Origin: an uncultured bacterium
GTDB lineage: Bacteria; Verrucomicrobiota; Verrucomicrobiia; CAIQCK01
NCBI GenBank assembly: GCA_903870275.1
Contig: CAIQCK010000108.1
Location: forward strand, 1-51,506
Direction: 5' to 3'
DNA length: 51,506 nt
Part shown: piece by piece, positions 42,280-50,666 of the stretch
Layout: each line of letters starts with the position of its first letter
Position numbering within the stretch: the stretch's first letter is position 1
The notes under the pieces: generated by a model
The model's database searches: none
Seen by the model: only the letters and a program-made list of their open reading frames with translations
What the model was told of the DNA's origin: nothing
Translations under genes and position numbers: made by a program

Positions 42280-43506
42280 ATGAGCACAACGCCCATTGCA
42301 GCATCCAAGAAAGTGAATCTGCGCCGGCCGGGCATCATGGAGGCCGTGCAGCAGCAGGTGGAGCAGCACTACCGCAGCGTGGTGGTGGAGAAGCTGCGCG
42401 CTTCCGGCAACGTGTTGTCGGCGGCGGGCCTCACGGTGCGGCTGGCAAAACAGTTCGGCTTTTGCTACGGCGTCGAGCGGGCCATTGACCTCGCCTATTC
42501 GGCGCGGAAGGTTTTCAAGGACAAGAAGATATACATCCTCGGCGAGATCATTCACAACCCGGAGGTGAACGAGCAGATCGGGCGGATGGGCATCAAATCC
42601 CTCGCCGGACCGAACAGCGAGGCGTCGCCGGACGACGTGACGGCGGACGACGTTGTGATTGTGCCGGCGTTCGGCGCGGAGGTGGACACGATGAGCCGGT
42701 TGCAGGCGATTGGTTGCCAGCTCGTGGACACGACCTGCGGCGACGTGCTCAGCGTCTGGAAGCGGGTGACGCAATACGCGTCGGAACAAATCACCTCCAT
42801 CATCCATGGCAAGGCGTGGCACGAAGAGACCAAGGCCACCAGTTCGCGCGCGTTGGCGAAAGGGCCGGGACATTACCTCGTGGTGTATGACCTTGCGGAA
42901 ACGGATTACGTCTGCAACTACATCCGGCACGGCGGCAGCAAGGAAGAGTTTCTGAAAAAATTCGAGGGCGCACACTCGCCGGACTTTGATCCCGACCGCG
43001 ATCTTCAGTGCATCGGCCTGGCCAACCAGACCACGATGCTGCGCAGCGAGACGGAGGATGTGCAGCGGCGGCTGCGGCAGGCGATCCTCGACCGCTACGG
43101 CGAGAAGGAGCTGGTGCAACGCTTCCGCTTCTTCGACACGATCTGCGGTGCCACGCAGGAGCGGCAGGACGCGCTGGACCAACTGCTCGCGCAACCGCTG
43201 GACCTGATGATCGTCGTCGGTGGTTACAACAGCAGCAACACCTCGCACTTGGTGGAAATGTCCGAAGGGCGGCATCCAACTTACTTCATCAAATCCGCCA
43301 GCATGATTGCTTCAGACAAGCTCATTCGCCATTACAGTTTGAAGTTCCAGAAAGAGATCGAGACGGAGAACTGGATGCCGGTGGGCCGATCCGCGGCGAT
43401 CGGTGTCACCGCCGGTGCGTCGTGCCCGAACAACCTGATCGAGGAAACCATCCGCCGGCTGTTCGAGTTGCGCGGCGTGTCGTTGGAGGGTTTGCTGGCG
43501 TCGTAG
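42280..43506 (+). CDS. ispH: 4-hydroxy-3-methylbut-2-enyl diphosphate reductase
   Basis: 408 residues from ATG 42280 (MSTTPIAASKK); the longer frame is unlikely. It carries the three Cys that bind the 4Fe-4S cluster: FGFCYGVERA (about 62), DTTCGDV (about 153) and GASCPNNLIEE (about 382), plus GEIIHNPEVNEQ, and TYFIKSASMI with the NSSNTSHLVEM-like GGYNSSNTSHLVE loop. This is the long form of IspH (about 400 residues) known from cyanobacteria, Bacteroidetes and PVC bacteria rather than the 310-residue E. coli type. It makes IPP and DMAPP from HMBPP in the last step of the MEP pathway, in the cytoplasm. Confidence 0.95.
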   Translation: MSTTPIAASKKVNLRRPGIMEAVQQQVEQHYRSVVVEKLRASGNVLSAAGLTVRLAKQFGFCYGVERAIDLAYSARKVFKDKKIYILGEIIHNPEVNEQIGRMGIKSLAGPNSEASPDDVTADDVVIVPAFGAEVDTMSRLQAIGCQLVDTTCGDVLSVWKRVTQYASEQITSIIHGKAWHEETKATSSRALAKGPGHYLVVYDLAETDYVCNYIRHGGSKEEFLKKFEGAHSPDFDPDRDLQCIGLANQTTMLRSETEDVQRRLRQAILDRYGEKELVQRFRFFDTICGATQERQDALDQLLAQPLDLMIVVGGYNSSNTSHLVEMSEGRHPTYFIKSASMIASDKLIRHYSLKFQKEIETENWMPVGRSAAIGVTAGASCPNNLIEETIRRLFELRGVSLEGLLAS

Positions 43507-43578
43507 GCGCTGCCGTGCTGCGTAGCCGCTGACGTGAGGTAGCCGCCGACGTAAGTCGGTGGCGGATTGTGGTGTTTG

Positions 43579-43650
43579 CTGTAGCGGCGGTCTCTGACCG
43601 CCGAAATCTTTTGCGAAACAACAGCCGGCGGTCAGAGAGCGCCGCTACAG
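43579..43650. repeat. Inverted repeat CTGTAGCGGCG...CGCCGCTACAG
   Basis: Arms of 25 bases at 43579-43603 and 43626-43650 pair except at one position. It lies between ispH and the peptidase gene and could act as a terminator of ispH or be an interspersed repeat; degenerate relatives precede it (43519-43565). Confidence 0.7.
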
Positions 43651-43670
43651 TTTTCAAAATCGCGCGTCAC

Positions 43671-44693
43671 ATGAAACTCAAGGAACTGGCGGCGTCGGTG
43701 CGGCGCATACTGGTGGCATTGTTGATGGTTGCGGCAGTGGTGTTCGCTGCCTTGCTTTATATGACCCGTTGCGGCCCGCGAAACCCGGAGCGTGTCGTGA
43801 AACCCCCAAGCGAAAACGAAGTGCAACAATTGCGCGACCGGCTCGCCGCGCACGTCCAGATGCTTGCAGGCGACATCGGCGAGCGGAACGTCTTCAAGCC
43901 GGACGCCTACCGCCGCGCGGCGGACTACATCGTTGGCGTATTTCGCGGCGCGGGCTACGACGTGGAGTGGCAGCGTTACGAAGTGGACCGTGTGACGTGC
44001 GCGAACCTCACGGCGACGCGGGCGGGATCCACGTTGTCCAGCCAGATCGTCGTGGTCGGCGCGCACTACGATTCCGTTTACGGCTGTCCCGGCGCCAACG
44101 ACAACGGCAGCGCGGTGGCGTCGTTGCTGGAACTGGCGCGAAAGTTTGCCGGCGAGAAACCCGCGCGCACCCTTCGCTTCGTGGCGTTTGCGAATGAAGA
44201 GCCGCCGTTCTTCCTCACCGACAACATGGGCAGCCGCGTTTATGCCGGCGCGTGCCACAAGCGCGGCGATGACATTCGCGCGATGATCGCGCTGGAGACG
44301 ATGGGATGCTACAGCGACGAGAAGGGCAGCCAGCATTATCCGCCGCTGTTCAACTTCTTCTATCCCGACCGCGGCAACTTCATCGGCTTCGTCGGCAACC
44401 TCCAGTCGCGGCCGCTCGTCAGCCGCGCCGCCCGCGTTTTTCGCTCGCACAGCGACTTCGCGCTGGAAACGGTGGCCGCGCCCGCGTTTGTCGCCGGCAT
44501 CAACTGGTCCGACCACGACTCGTTCTGGCGCGAGGGTTACCGCGCCTTCATGGTCACCGACACCGCGCCGTATCGCTACTTGCATTATCACAACCCGAGC
44601 GACACGCCCGACAAAGTGAATTGCAGCGCTTTGGCGCGGGTGACGATGGGAGTGGAAGCGGTGGTGCGGGACTTGGCCAATAGCGGCGACTGA
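43671..44693 (+). CDS. M28-family zinc aminopeptidase
   Basis: 340 residues from ATG 43671, with an N-terminal membrane anchor or uncleaved signal (VALLMVAAVVFAALLYMT). Zinc ligands in order: VGAHYDS (His and Asp region near 131), GANDNGSAVA (Asp near 142), FANEEPPF (Glu pair near 177), and HYHNPSDTPDKV (His near 306). The usual ALETMGCY strand is present. Periplasmic or outer-face release of N-terminal residues from peptides is likely. The gene is convergent with the methyltransferase at 44722. Confidence 0.9.
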   Translation: MKLKELAASVRRILVALLMVAAVVFAALLYMTRCGPRNPERVVKPPSENEVQQLRDRLAAHVQMLAGDIGERNVFKPDAYRRAADYIVGVFRGAGYDVEWQRYEVDRVTCANLTATRAGSTLSSQIVVVGAHYDSVYGCPGANDNGSAVASLLELARKFAGEKPARTLRFVAFANEEPPFFLTDNMGSRVYAGACHKRGDDIRAMIALETMGCYSDEKGSQHYPPLFNFFYPDRGNFIGFVGNLQSRPLVSRAARVFRSHSDFALETVAAPAFVAGINWSDHDSFWREGYRAFMVTDTAPYRYLHYHNPSDTPDKVNCSALARVTMGVEAVVRDLANSGD

Positions 44694-44702
44694 CGCGGGG
44701 CG

Positions 44703-44721
44703 AAGGTTTCGCGAAGACCTT
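44703..44721. terminator. Small hairpin between convergent genes
   Basis: AAGGT (44703-44707) and ACCTT (44717-44721) pair, and the loop contains the palindrome TTCGCGAA. It lies between the stops of the convergent genes ending at 44693 and 44722; there is no clear U-tract, so terminator function is a guess. Confidence 0.3.
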
Positions 44722-45525
44722 TCATCTTGTTCCCGTCGCCTTGAAGAACGTGTAGCAGAAGACGCCGCCCGGCCCGGCCGTTCGGTAGAGGTCGGCGATC
44801 CCTTGGTCAAACTCGCGTGCGTCTGTCAACCCCGCTCCGATGGCCTGTTGGCGGACGCCTTCGATCATTGCTGTGAATGTCTTCTTCGTGAAACCCTCGA
44901 CCAACGCCGGCCTGCTTGAATCCACATAGACCATCCGGGGCGACACGCGGACGGAGCCGTAGCCGGCATCGCAGAGCAGGGGATGCAGCTCGCGGCCGAT
45001 CATGGAGTTGCCGCCGGTGCGGCGTTGCAGTTCCACCAGACATTGGATGGCGCGTCGCGCGGCGTCGCTGTCCGGATGGAAATAGGCCGAGCCATGGTCG
45101 CCTTCGATGACCGTGATCGTGCCGTCGTCCTTGATGAGATTCTTCAGGACGCGCAACGCTTCCACCGGGCGCGCGAGATGCTCCAGCACGAAGCAGACGA
45201 ACGCATGGTCGAACGAGCGTGGACCGAACGGCAGGTTGAAGATGTCGGCGCGCTGGAACTCGACGTTGGACAGCCCGGCCGCCGCCACTCGCCGCCGCGC
45301 TTCGGCCAGCGAAACTTCGGAGATGTCCACGGACGTGATCGCGGCCTTCGGGCTGTTGCGGGCGAGCGTGACCGTCTGCGCGCCCACGCCGCAGCCGGCT
45401 TCGAGCACGCGGCTTCCCTCGGGATAGGCCGTGTCCGAGTGCAGCAACTCCTCCAGCGTGGACGCCTGGTCCCGCAGGCGCATGTTCTCCCGCGGATCGT
45501 AGCCGTGAACGTAGGGGTCACTCAT
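44722..45525 (-). CDS. SAM-dependent methyltransferase (class I)
   Basis: 267 residues from ATG 45525 (MSDPYVHGYDP). Motif I VLEAGCGVGAQTVTLA, acidic ITSVDISEVSLAEARRR, VEFQRADIFNLPF and FVCFVLEHL, with KNLIKDDGTITVIEGDHG after strand 5. Similar proteins act on small molecules or quinones. The start methionine follows GGGAT-rich DNA without a strong ribosome-binding site. The upstream 38 nt lead directly into the palindrome-ended element copy B. Confidence 0.88.
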   Translation of the reverse strand: MSDPYVHGYDPRENMRLRDQASTLEELLHSDTAYPEGSRVLEAGCGVGAQTVTLARNSPKAAITSVDISEVSLAEARRRVAAAGLSNVEFQRADIFNLPFGPRSFDHAFVCFVLEHLARPVEALRVLKNLIKDDGTITVIEGDHGSAYFHPDSDAARRAIQCLVELQRRTGGNSMIGRELHPLLCDAGYGSVRVSPRMVYVDSSRPALVEGFTKKTFTAMIEGVRQQAIGAGLTDAREFDQGIADLYRTAGPGGVFCYTFFKATGTR

Positions 45526-45562
45526 GCCCATCCCTGAACCTTCCGATGCAGTCGGGCAGCGA

Positions 45563-45694
45563 GGTGGGTCGCGACCTCCGGGCGCGATAGCGGTTGAGAA
45601 GCGAAAGCATGGTGCTTGAGCTGAGCATCGCACTTTTCAAGCGCGGCCTCTTTTTCTTGCCTGCGTCCATCGCGCCCGGAGGTCGCGATCCACC
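45563..45694. repeat. Palindrome-ended 132-bp element, copy B
   Basis: Inverted ends of 26 bases (45563-45588, 45669-45694) differ at one position. The interior matches copy A at 38892-39024 in opposite orientation. On the minus strand it keeps an open frame encoding MDAGKKKRPRLKSAMLSSST and then LLNRYRARR, whose counterpart in copy A has KS and LLNSYRA at the same places. Confidence 0.75.
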
Positions 45695-45790
45695 TTCGAC
45701 AATGCCGCTCTCGTAAGGGTTCATGGCCCGGACGCGCCAACGCCGGGTTGGTGGAGTTCTCCCTGTTTTCCGATCTTTGGCGAACCATTT

Positions 45791-46495
45791 TCACGACCTC
45801 AGGAACCGCACCGCCACCGGATGCCAGAGCGGGATGTGGCCGCGCGCGACAGGCGTGCGGCTCAGCCGAAGGAGCGGTTGCGAGTCGAACGCGTTCTCGC
45901 AGTGCGTCGGCGACGCGACGAACTCGTCGAGGTAGAAACGGGTTAGTGGCTTGAACAACTCCGAGACGGTCTTCGTGGTCAGGTAATGTTCGTGGAGCCG
46001 GACCTTGGCGTGATACTCGAACGTGGCGACGAAGCAGCCGCCGTTGAACGACTCGTTGATGGCCCGCGTGATGCCCTCGCGCACCGCCGGCTCGATGTGC
46101 TCGAACACCGACACGCACGAGATATGCGTCAGGTCGCGGTGCATTTCCAACAGCGCCTTCAATTCAGCGTGGGCGCAATTTGTGCGGACGCACTCGATGT
46201 TCCCCGACGCGGGCGTGCCGGCGTTCGGGTCCATGATGACCACCCGCTTCACCTGTTGCGCCAGGATTTCGCCCAGAAACCCCGCGCCCGTGGCCGGTGA
46301 GCCGCCGCCGATGTCGAGCACGACCGACTCCGGTGTCAGGTCGAGAAGCTCGATGGCCTTGAAATACTCCCAGAACCGCTGGCTCATCTTCCCGCCGCCC
46401 GCCCGGGCGAACACGTTGCCGTCCCACTCGGCGGGATGCTCCTTCGAGCCGTACCGTTTCCACAACTCCGATTTCAGCAAGCGGGTGACGTTCAT
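45791..46495 (-). CDS. Class I SAM methyltransferase-like protein
   Basis: 234 residues. VVLDIGGGSPATGAGFLGEIL is a motif-I loop; VVIMDPNAGTPAS follows strand 2, and ISCVSVFEHIEPAVREGI the region before strand 5. The N-terminus has a Lys/Arg-rich start (MNVTRLLKSELWKRYGSKEHP). The substrate is unknown; the context of a second methyltransferase downstream suggests nothing specific. It may be accessory, as it is flanked by repeats on both sides. Confidence 0.7.
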   Translation of the reverse strand: MNVTRLLKSELWKRYGSKEHPAEWDGNVFARAGGGKMSQRFWEYFKAIELLDLTPESVVLDIGGGSPATGAGFLGEILAQQVKRVVIMDPNAGTPASGNIECVRTNCAHAELKALLEMHRDLTHISCVSVFEHIEPAVREGITRAINESFNGGCFVATFEYHAKVRLHEHYLTTKTVSELFKPLTRFYLDEFVASPTHCENAFDSQPLLRLSRTPVARGHIPLWHPVAVRFLRS

Positions 46496-46596
46496 GATTT
46501 GTCGCGACCCAGACTTTCACTCGCCCCGCCCAATCGCGTCAAGCAGGCTTTCGCGGCGGGCTTCGGACCTTCTGCGCCAGTCAGCGTTTCGGGGAA

Positions 46597-46668
46597 AACC
46601 ACTGATGAACACTGATTCACACCGATAAGAATTACCCCATCCGCGTTCATCTGTGTCCATCTGTGGTT
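46597..46668. repeat. Inverted repeat of the CAGATGGACACAGATGAAC type
   Basis: Left arm 46597-46626 and right arm 46639-46668 are imperfectly complementary. A related unit is at 47652-47723. The repeat forms the last codons of the small membrane gene upstream. Confidence 0.6.
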
Positions 46669-46979
46669 CCATTCGGACGAAGGCATTCGGCCAGCCCTAG
46701 CTTTCGGAGACACTTTGGAAGCAGACGGAATCTTCGTTCAAACAGGATTATCAACAGGCCCCAAGCAAAATACAAAAACACGAAAAACCAGTAACGAACC
46801 TCGCGCGGTTGATGGATTGCACTGTCATGACCGGTCACGATTGCCGCTAAGCAGATTAGGAACACGGTTCCGGCCGTCAGCGAAAAGGGCAATGCAACCA
46901 CATAGACCACAGTAATGAGTATGGCCAGCACACCTTTGCCAACGGACATGGATGCGGATAAAATAGACTTCGTGTTCAT
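46647..46979 (-). CDS. Small membrane protein with two to three helices
   Basis: 110 residues from ATG 46979, whose first bases overlap the stop of leader ORF 3 (ATGA). Hydrophobic segments at about 16-33, 36-52 and 66-82. The last ten residues (RPNGTTDGHR) are read from the repeat at 46597-46668, so the original C-terminus was probably replaced when the repeat inserted. No family is recognised. Confidence 0.55.
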   Translation of the reverse strand: MNTKSILSASMSVGKGVLAILITVVYVVALPFSLTAGTVFLICLAAIVTGHDSAIHQPREVRYWFFVFLYFAWGLLIILFERRFRLLPKCLRKLGLAECLRPNGTTDGHR

Positions 46980-47080
46980 GCGGCTGGCTTGCCATCCGAA
47001 TTCATCCGCGCTTGGGCGGCGACGGGCAGGGCGAGACAGAGAAGAAGAATCAGTTTCCCGATGGGGTGTTGCGGATTCAT
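46976..47080 (-). CDS. Signal-peptide-like leader ORF 3 (34 residues)
   Basis: ATG 47080 overlaps the stop of the upstream membrane gene (ATGA), and its own TGA overlaps the start at 46979 (ATGA). The peptide begins MNPQHPIGKLILLLCLALPV and ends AAQARMNSDGKPAA. Leader ORFs 1 and 2 share the first 22 residues almost exactly. The DNA repeat extends into the 3' end of the upstream gene (47008-47128). Confidence 0.5.
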   Translation of the reverse strand: MNPQHPIGKLILLLCLALPVAAQARMNSDGKPAA

Positions 47081-47595
47081 TGGAGTGCCTTTGGTCCGGC
47101 TTCGTTCATCGCCTGTTTACGCCTTTGGTGGTCTCTGCGCAACCATTGTGCAAGCAGCCATACCCAAAGCGAATCAATCAGTCCTGCAAGCAGCATGAAT
47201 TGCGCTCTCGCGTGTTTCGTAAGACCGAATGCCGCTGACAAAAACCATCCCAGCGCCCTGAGAACAGAAACACCGAGGAGAAACCAAGCCAAGCCGCGCT
47301 GCTGGCTGAAAAGTAACACCAACGCGGCTACAGAAAATATGACATGCTCAGTCACGCGATACAGATTGTCACCACTGGTGAGGATCTGAGCGATTCGAAC
47401 CGCCGCCAGCCCAATAAAACCGCTAGCTACCATCAACAACTCCCTGTCTGCATGGGGCCGAAAGCGCCTTAGAAAAAAATACCAAGCAACGACGGATATG
47501 GCTTCATAGTAAAGGCCACTTGTGCCAAGTCCCAATCCGAGAAGAAGCCAGTATTCCGATGGCAGCCTGCTGGTTTTTGGTGGGTCTTGGCTCAT
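47077..47595 (-). CDS. Integral membrane protein, four to five helices
   Basis: 172 residues from ATG 47595. Hydrophobic segments at about 14-31, 52-70, 80-98, 103-122 and 130-152, with short charged loops. It ends RRKQAMNEAGPKALQ; a near-identical tail, RRKQAMNEVGPKALP, is encoded as a relic before leader ORF 1 at 49540. No known family. Lower G+C than the chromosomal genes. Confidence 0.65.
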   Translation of the reverse strand: MSQDPPKTSRLPSEYWLLLGLGLGTSGLYYEAISVVAWYFFLRRFRPHADRELLMVASGFIGLAAVRIAQILTSGDNLYRVTEHVIFSVAALVLLFSQQRGLAWFLLGVSVLRALGWFLSAAFGLTKHARAQFMLLAGLIDSLWVWLLAQWLRRDHQRRKQAMNEAGPKALQ

Positions 47596-48000
47596 GATGT
47601 GATCATCGCCTGTTTACGCCTTGGTCAGCCCGATGGAAAGCATTTATTGAAAGCCACGGATGGACACGGATTCACACTGATAAAAATTCTCCCATCAGTG
47701 TTCATCAGTGTGCATCTGTGGTTTCATCCGTTGGAAACGCATCAGGATGACGATGTTGTTTATAACCACGGAATGCACTAAATGCACGAAAGCAGAAAGA
47801 ATGGGAGGCTCACGCAAAGCCGCAAAAGGGTTTTCCCTTCGCGCCTTGGCGTCTTGGCGTGACACTTCCGCTTTTCCTTTCCGTGTGCATCGGTGTTTCA
47901 TCGGCGGCTTCCATTTGCCCATTCTCATCCATCCGACACGTTCAGCACGCCGTTGCTGTTCCAGATCGCGCCAGCAGCAGCAGGTATCGGCTGATCATCT
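47596..48000. repeat. Repeat-filled stretch (405 bp)
   Basis: Contains TCATCGCCTGTTTACGCCTT at 47602-47621 (also at about 47106 and 49567), an inverted repeat of the CACGGATGGACACGGAT type (47652-47681 with 47694-47723), and a unit of 165 bp (47764-47928) repeated at 49617-49789. A short frame from ATG 48004 (MKMISRYLLLL, 20 codons) overlaps the stop of leader ORF 2. No credible gene. Confidence 0.6.
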
Positions 48001-48156
48001 TCATGCTTTCCTCATTCCTTCCGCTTCTGACCGCTGACCACTGATGGCTGACGGCTTTCCACCGCTTTCCCTCGCGGTGGTCTGCGCTTGGGCGGCGAGG
48101 GGCAGGGCGAGACAGAGAAGAAGAATCAGTTTCCCGATGTGGTTTTGCGGATTCAT
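48001..48156 (-). CDS. Signal-peptide-like leader ORF 2 (51 residues)
   Basis: ATG 48156 overlaps the TPR gene stop (ATGA), and TGA 48003-48001 overlaps another ATG at 48004. It begins MNPQNHIGKLILLLCLALPL and then AAQAQTTARESGG; the last 20 residues are read from repeat-like DNA. Confidence 0.45.
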   Translation of the reverse strand: MNPQNHIGKLILLLCLALPLAAQAQTTARESGGKPSAISGQRSEAEGMRKA

Positions 48157-49442
48157 TGGAGCGCCTTCAGTTCGGCGCGGGCGAAATGATATTCCGTATA
48201 GTCATTTGCCTCCGTCGCCACGCTTTTGCGGAAACAGTCGGCAGCACCGGTCTTGTCTCCTGCCTGTAGCCGTTTCATGCCCGAGAAAAACCACGCCTCG
48301 CAGTGCTGACCGTGATCTTTTATGACATCAGTCGAGACGGCAGCGGCCATCAGACCGTCCTCGGTGATTTTATCAAGCAGGAAGTTGGCAATCTTGACCG
48401 GCCAATCTTTGGCTGGATTGCCGCCGAGCGTCTCGAAATGAGCGGCGAGTTCCTGGCTTGCAGCGTCCCTCTGGCCGAGCTGAACGCGGATGAGCCAGAT
48501 GTACAAGAGTGGGTATTCCGGTTCGCGCTTCTTCAGCTCGCAAACCCTGCGGAAATCGGCCATCGCTTCCGCCCACCTGTGCTCCATGAAATAGACACTG
48601 CCCCGGTAGTAGCAGGCATGACTGTTGTTCTTGTCGAGTTCAAGGGCGCGGTTGAGGTCGGTGACCGCTTCAGCGAAATCGCCTTTCATGCTCCGGGCGT
48701 TGCCTCGGCCGACGTAGGCACGCGGGGCCTTGGGATCGAGTTCGATAACGCGGCTATAGTCGGCTATCGCTCCGTCCAAATCCCCCTTTTTGGCTTTAGC
48801 GGCACCACGGATGCCGTAGGCATTGGTGTTTTTCGGGTTGAGTTCGATAGCACGGTTGTAGTCGGCCAACGCCCGCTCCAGATCGTTAGCCTTGACCCTG
48901 GCGAAGGCCCGGAGGCCATAGGCACGAACGGATTTCGGGTCCAGTTCGATGGCGCGGGATAAGTCGGCTATCGCGCCGGCTGGATCATTTTGTCTGGTCT
49001 TGGCGTCGCCGCGGTTGATGTAGGCGTCGGCGTATCGCGGGGCGATCTGGATGGCCAGGTTGAAGTCGGCAATAGCGCCTTCGAGATTGCCTTTCTTTTG
49101 TTTGGCTTGGCCGCGCACGACATAGGAAACGGCCTCCTTTGGGGCCAATTCAACGGCCCGATTACAGTCGGCAATGGCACCGTCGGCGTCGCCCTTCGCC
49201 AGCCGCGCCAGACCGCGCCCGCTGTAGGCGAGGGCAAGTTTCGGATGGAGTTGAATCGCCCGGGTACAGTCCGCAATGGCGCCGTCGAAGTCGTCTTTCC
49301 CGTATTTGACCATGCCGCGCATGGCATAAAAACGCGCGGCGACGTTCCGCGCCGGACCGCCCTCCTTGAGAGCCATGAGTGCCATGGCTATCAGGCCCAG
49401 CGTTCCGAAAATCACCAACAAGATCAGGTTTTTCTTGCTCAT
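48153..49442 (-). CDS. Membrane-anchored TPR protein
   Basis: 429 residues from ATG 49442, two bases after the stop of leader ORF 1. An N-terminal helix (NLILLVIFGTLGLIAMALMAL) anchors the protein, most likely with the rest outside the cytoplasm. From about residue 40 to 300 there are roughly eight TPR units with regular GAIADxxRAIELDPK motifs (for example DFDGAIADCTRAIQLHPK, GDLDGAIADYSRVIELDPK), then a less regular helical end (YHFARAELKALQ). TPR arrays bind proteins; the partner is unknown. The stop overlaps leader ORF 2 (ATGA). Confidence 0.85.
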   Translation of the reverse strand: MSKKNLILLVIFGTLGLIAMALMALKEGGPARNVAARFYAMRGMVKYGKDDFDGAIADCTRAIQLHPKLALAYSGRGLARLAKGDADGAIADCNRAVELAPKEAVSYVVRGQAKQKKGNLEGAIADFNLAIQIAPRYADAYINRGDAKTRQNDPAGAIADLSRAIELDPKSVRAYGLRAFARVKANDLERALADYNRAIELNPKNTNAYGIRGAAKAKKGDLDGAIADYSRVIELDPKAPRAYVGRGNARSMKGDFAEAVTDLNRALELDKNNSHACYYRGSVYFMEHRWAEAMADFRRVCELKKREPEYPLLYIWLIRVQLGQRDAASQELAAHFETLGGNPAKDWPVKIANFLLDKITEDGLMAAAVSTDVIKDHGQHCEAWFFSGMKRLQAGDKTGAADCFRKSVATEANDYTEYHFARAELKALQ

Positions 49443-49444
49443 GC

Positions 49445-49540
49445 TCAAAGCTCCTTCGCGGTGGTCTCCGCGTGGGCGGCGAGGGGCAGGGCGAGACAGA
49501 GAAGAAGAATCAGTTTCCCGATGTGGTGTTGCGGATTCAT
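49445..49540 (-). CDS. Signal-peptide-like leader ORF 1 (31 residues)
   Basis: ATG 49540 to TGA 49447-49445. The peptide begins MNPQHHIGKLILLLCLALPL and ends AAHAETTAKEL. The ATG overlaps the TGA of a gene-end relic (RRKQAMNEVGPKALP). The TPR gene starts two bases after the stop. The DNA repeat spans about 49455-49588. Confidence 0.5.
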   Translation of the reverse strand: MNPQHHIGKLILLLCLALPLAAHAETTAKEL

Positions 49541-50666
49541 GGGAGTGCCTTTGGTCCGACTTCGTTCATCGCCTGTTTACGCCTTTACTGGCTCGTTGGG
49601 AAGCTTTTTGGGAGGCAACCACGGAATGCACTGAATGCACGAAAGCAGAAAGAAAGGGACGCTCACGCAAAGCCGCAAAGCCGCCCAAGGGATTTTCCTT
49701 CGCGCCTGGGCGTCTTGGCGTGACACTTCCGGTTTTTCCATCGGTGTGTATCGGTGTTTCATCGGTGGCTTCCATTTGCCCATTCTCATTTTGGGTGTGT
49801 CATAATGGCATTGTTCATTTGGGGCGAGTCCGACCAGGTCGGATCTAGTCGGATTGAGTCGGATTCGGGTTGTACCAGGGTCGGATTCACTTTGGCTTAT
49901 TTGGCTTCGTTTTGTTGTATCTCCCAATCGAACGTTTTCACAACAGCTTGCCAACCAGCAGCTTGCTGTTTTTTCATTTGGCTTCGTTTCGCAAAAAAAG
50001 TTTTCATCATCAAAAGCGGTGTGAATCGTGACATCCATTTTTCTGGGGAAAAACGATGTTTTACGGTTTTGACCGCAGTCTTCATTTGGCTTCGTTTTGC
50101 AAAGCAGCCGGGTCACTTCGTGGGCGAGTCGGTGATGACAATGGATCGCGTCACGGAGCGACGCGGCTACTTTGTCGGCACTGTATGCAGGCATGAATGC
50201 CTCCTGCGAATATCAATTGGTGTCCTGGCTTCAGCCGGTTTGGATGCAAACACGATCTGCCTGAAGAAGGCGGAACTCCGAACGCCAACGGACGCCTATC
50301 CTTTTCAATACTCCATCCCTCCATCAACCCATTACTCCATTTTCAAAGAACTGGCGTAGAAATGCCACAGCGGGATTTTTGGGCAAGAAAAATCACTGCG
50401 CTAGCGCAGTGAAAAACCAGCCAAAAACGCATGGTTTTAGGGGTCAAAATATGCGTTTTCCAATGGACTGCGCTAGCGCAACGCGCGCAGTCCTCAGAGA
50501 GGTCTATTCGGGGGAAAACGGCGCGCTTTGTGTTGCCCGCGAAACACGCGAAACACACGAAAGGGAAAAAAGACAGGATGAACAGGATAAACAGGATGTC
50601 CGGGCCGGATGTTCCCATCCCGTAAATCCTGTCAAAACAAATTCTCTTTAGCGTCCTTTAGCGTGT
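49541..50666. repeat. Gene-free, repeat-rich stretch (about 1.1 kb)
   Basis: In order: the tail relic and junction repeat to 49588; a second copy (49617-49789) of the unit at 47764-47928; three GGCTTCGTTTTGC-type units near 49903, 49979 and 50086; CACTGCGCTAGCGCAGTG (50394-50411) and a GGACTGCGC...GCGCAGTCC hairpin (50465-50493); a CACGCGAAACACACGAAA stretch near 50541; and ACAGGATGAACAGGATAAACAGG-type repeats near 50570-50632. Open frames on both strands are made of repeat units and are not credible genes. Confidence 0.6.

Noticed and set aside
49577..50359. Two overlapping frames of about 200 codons on opposite strands
   Set aside because: Both consist of interspersed repeat units translated; no domain, no plausible start signal.
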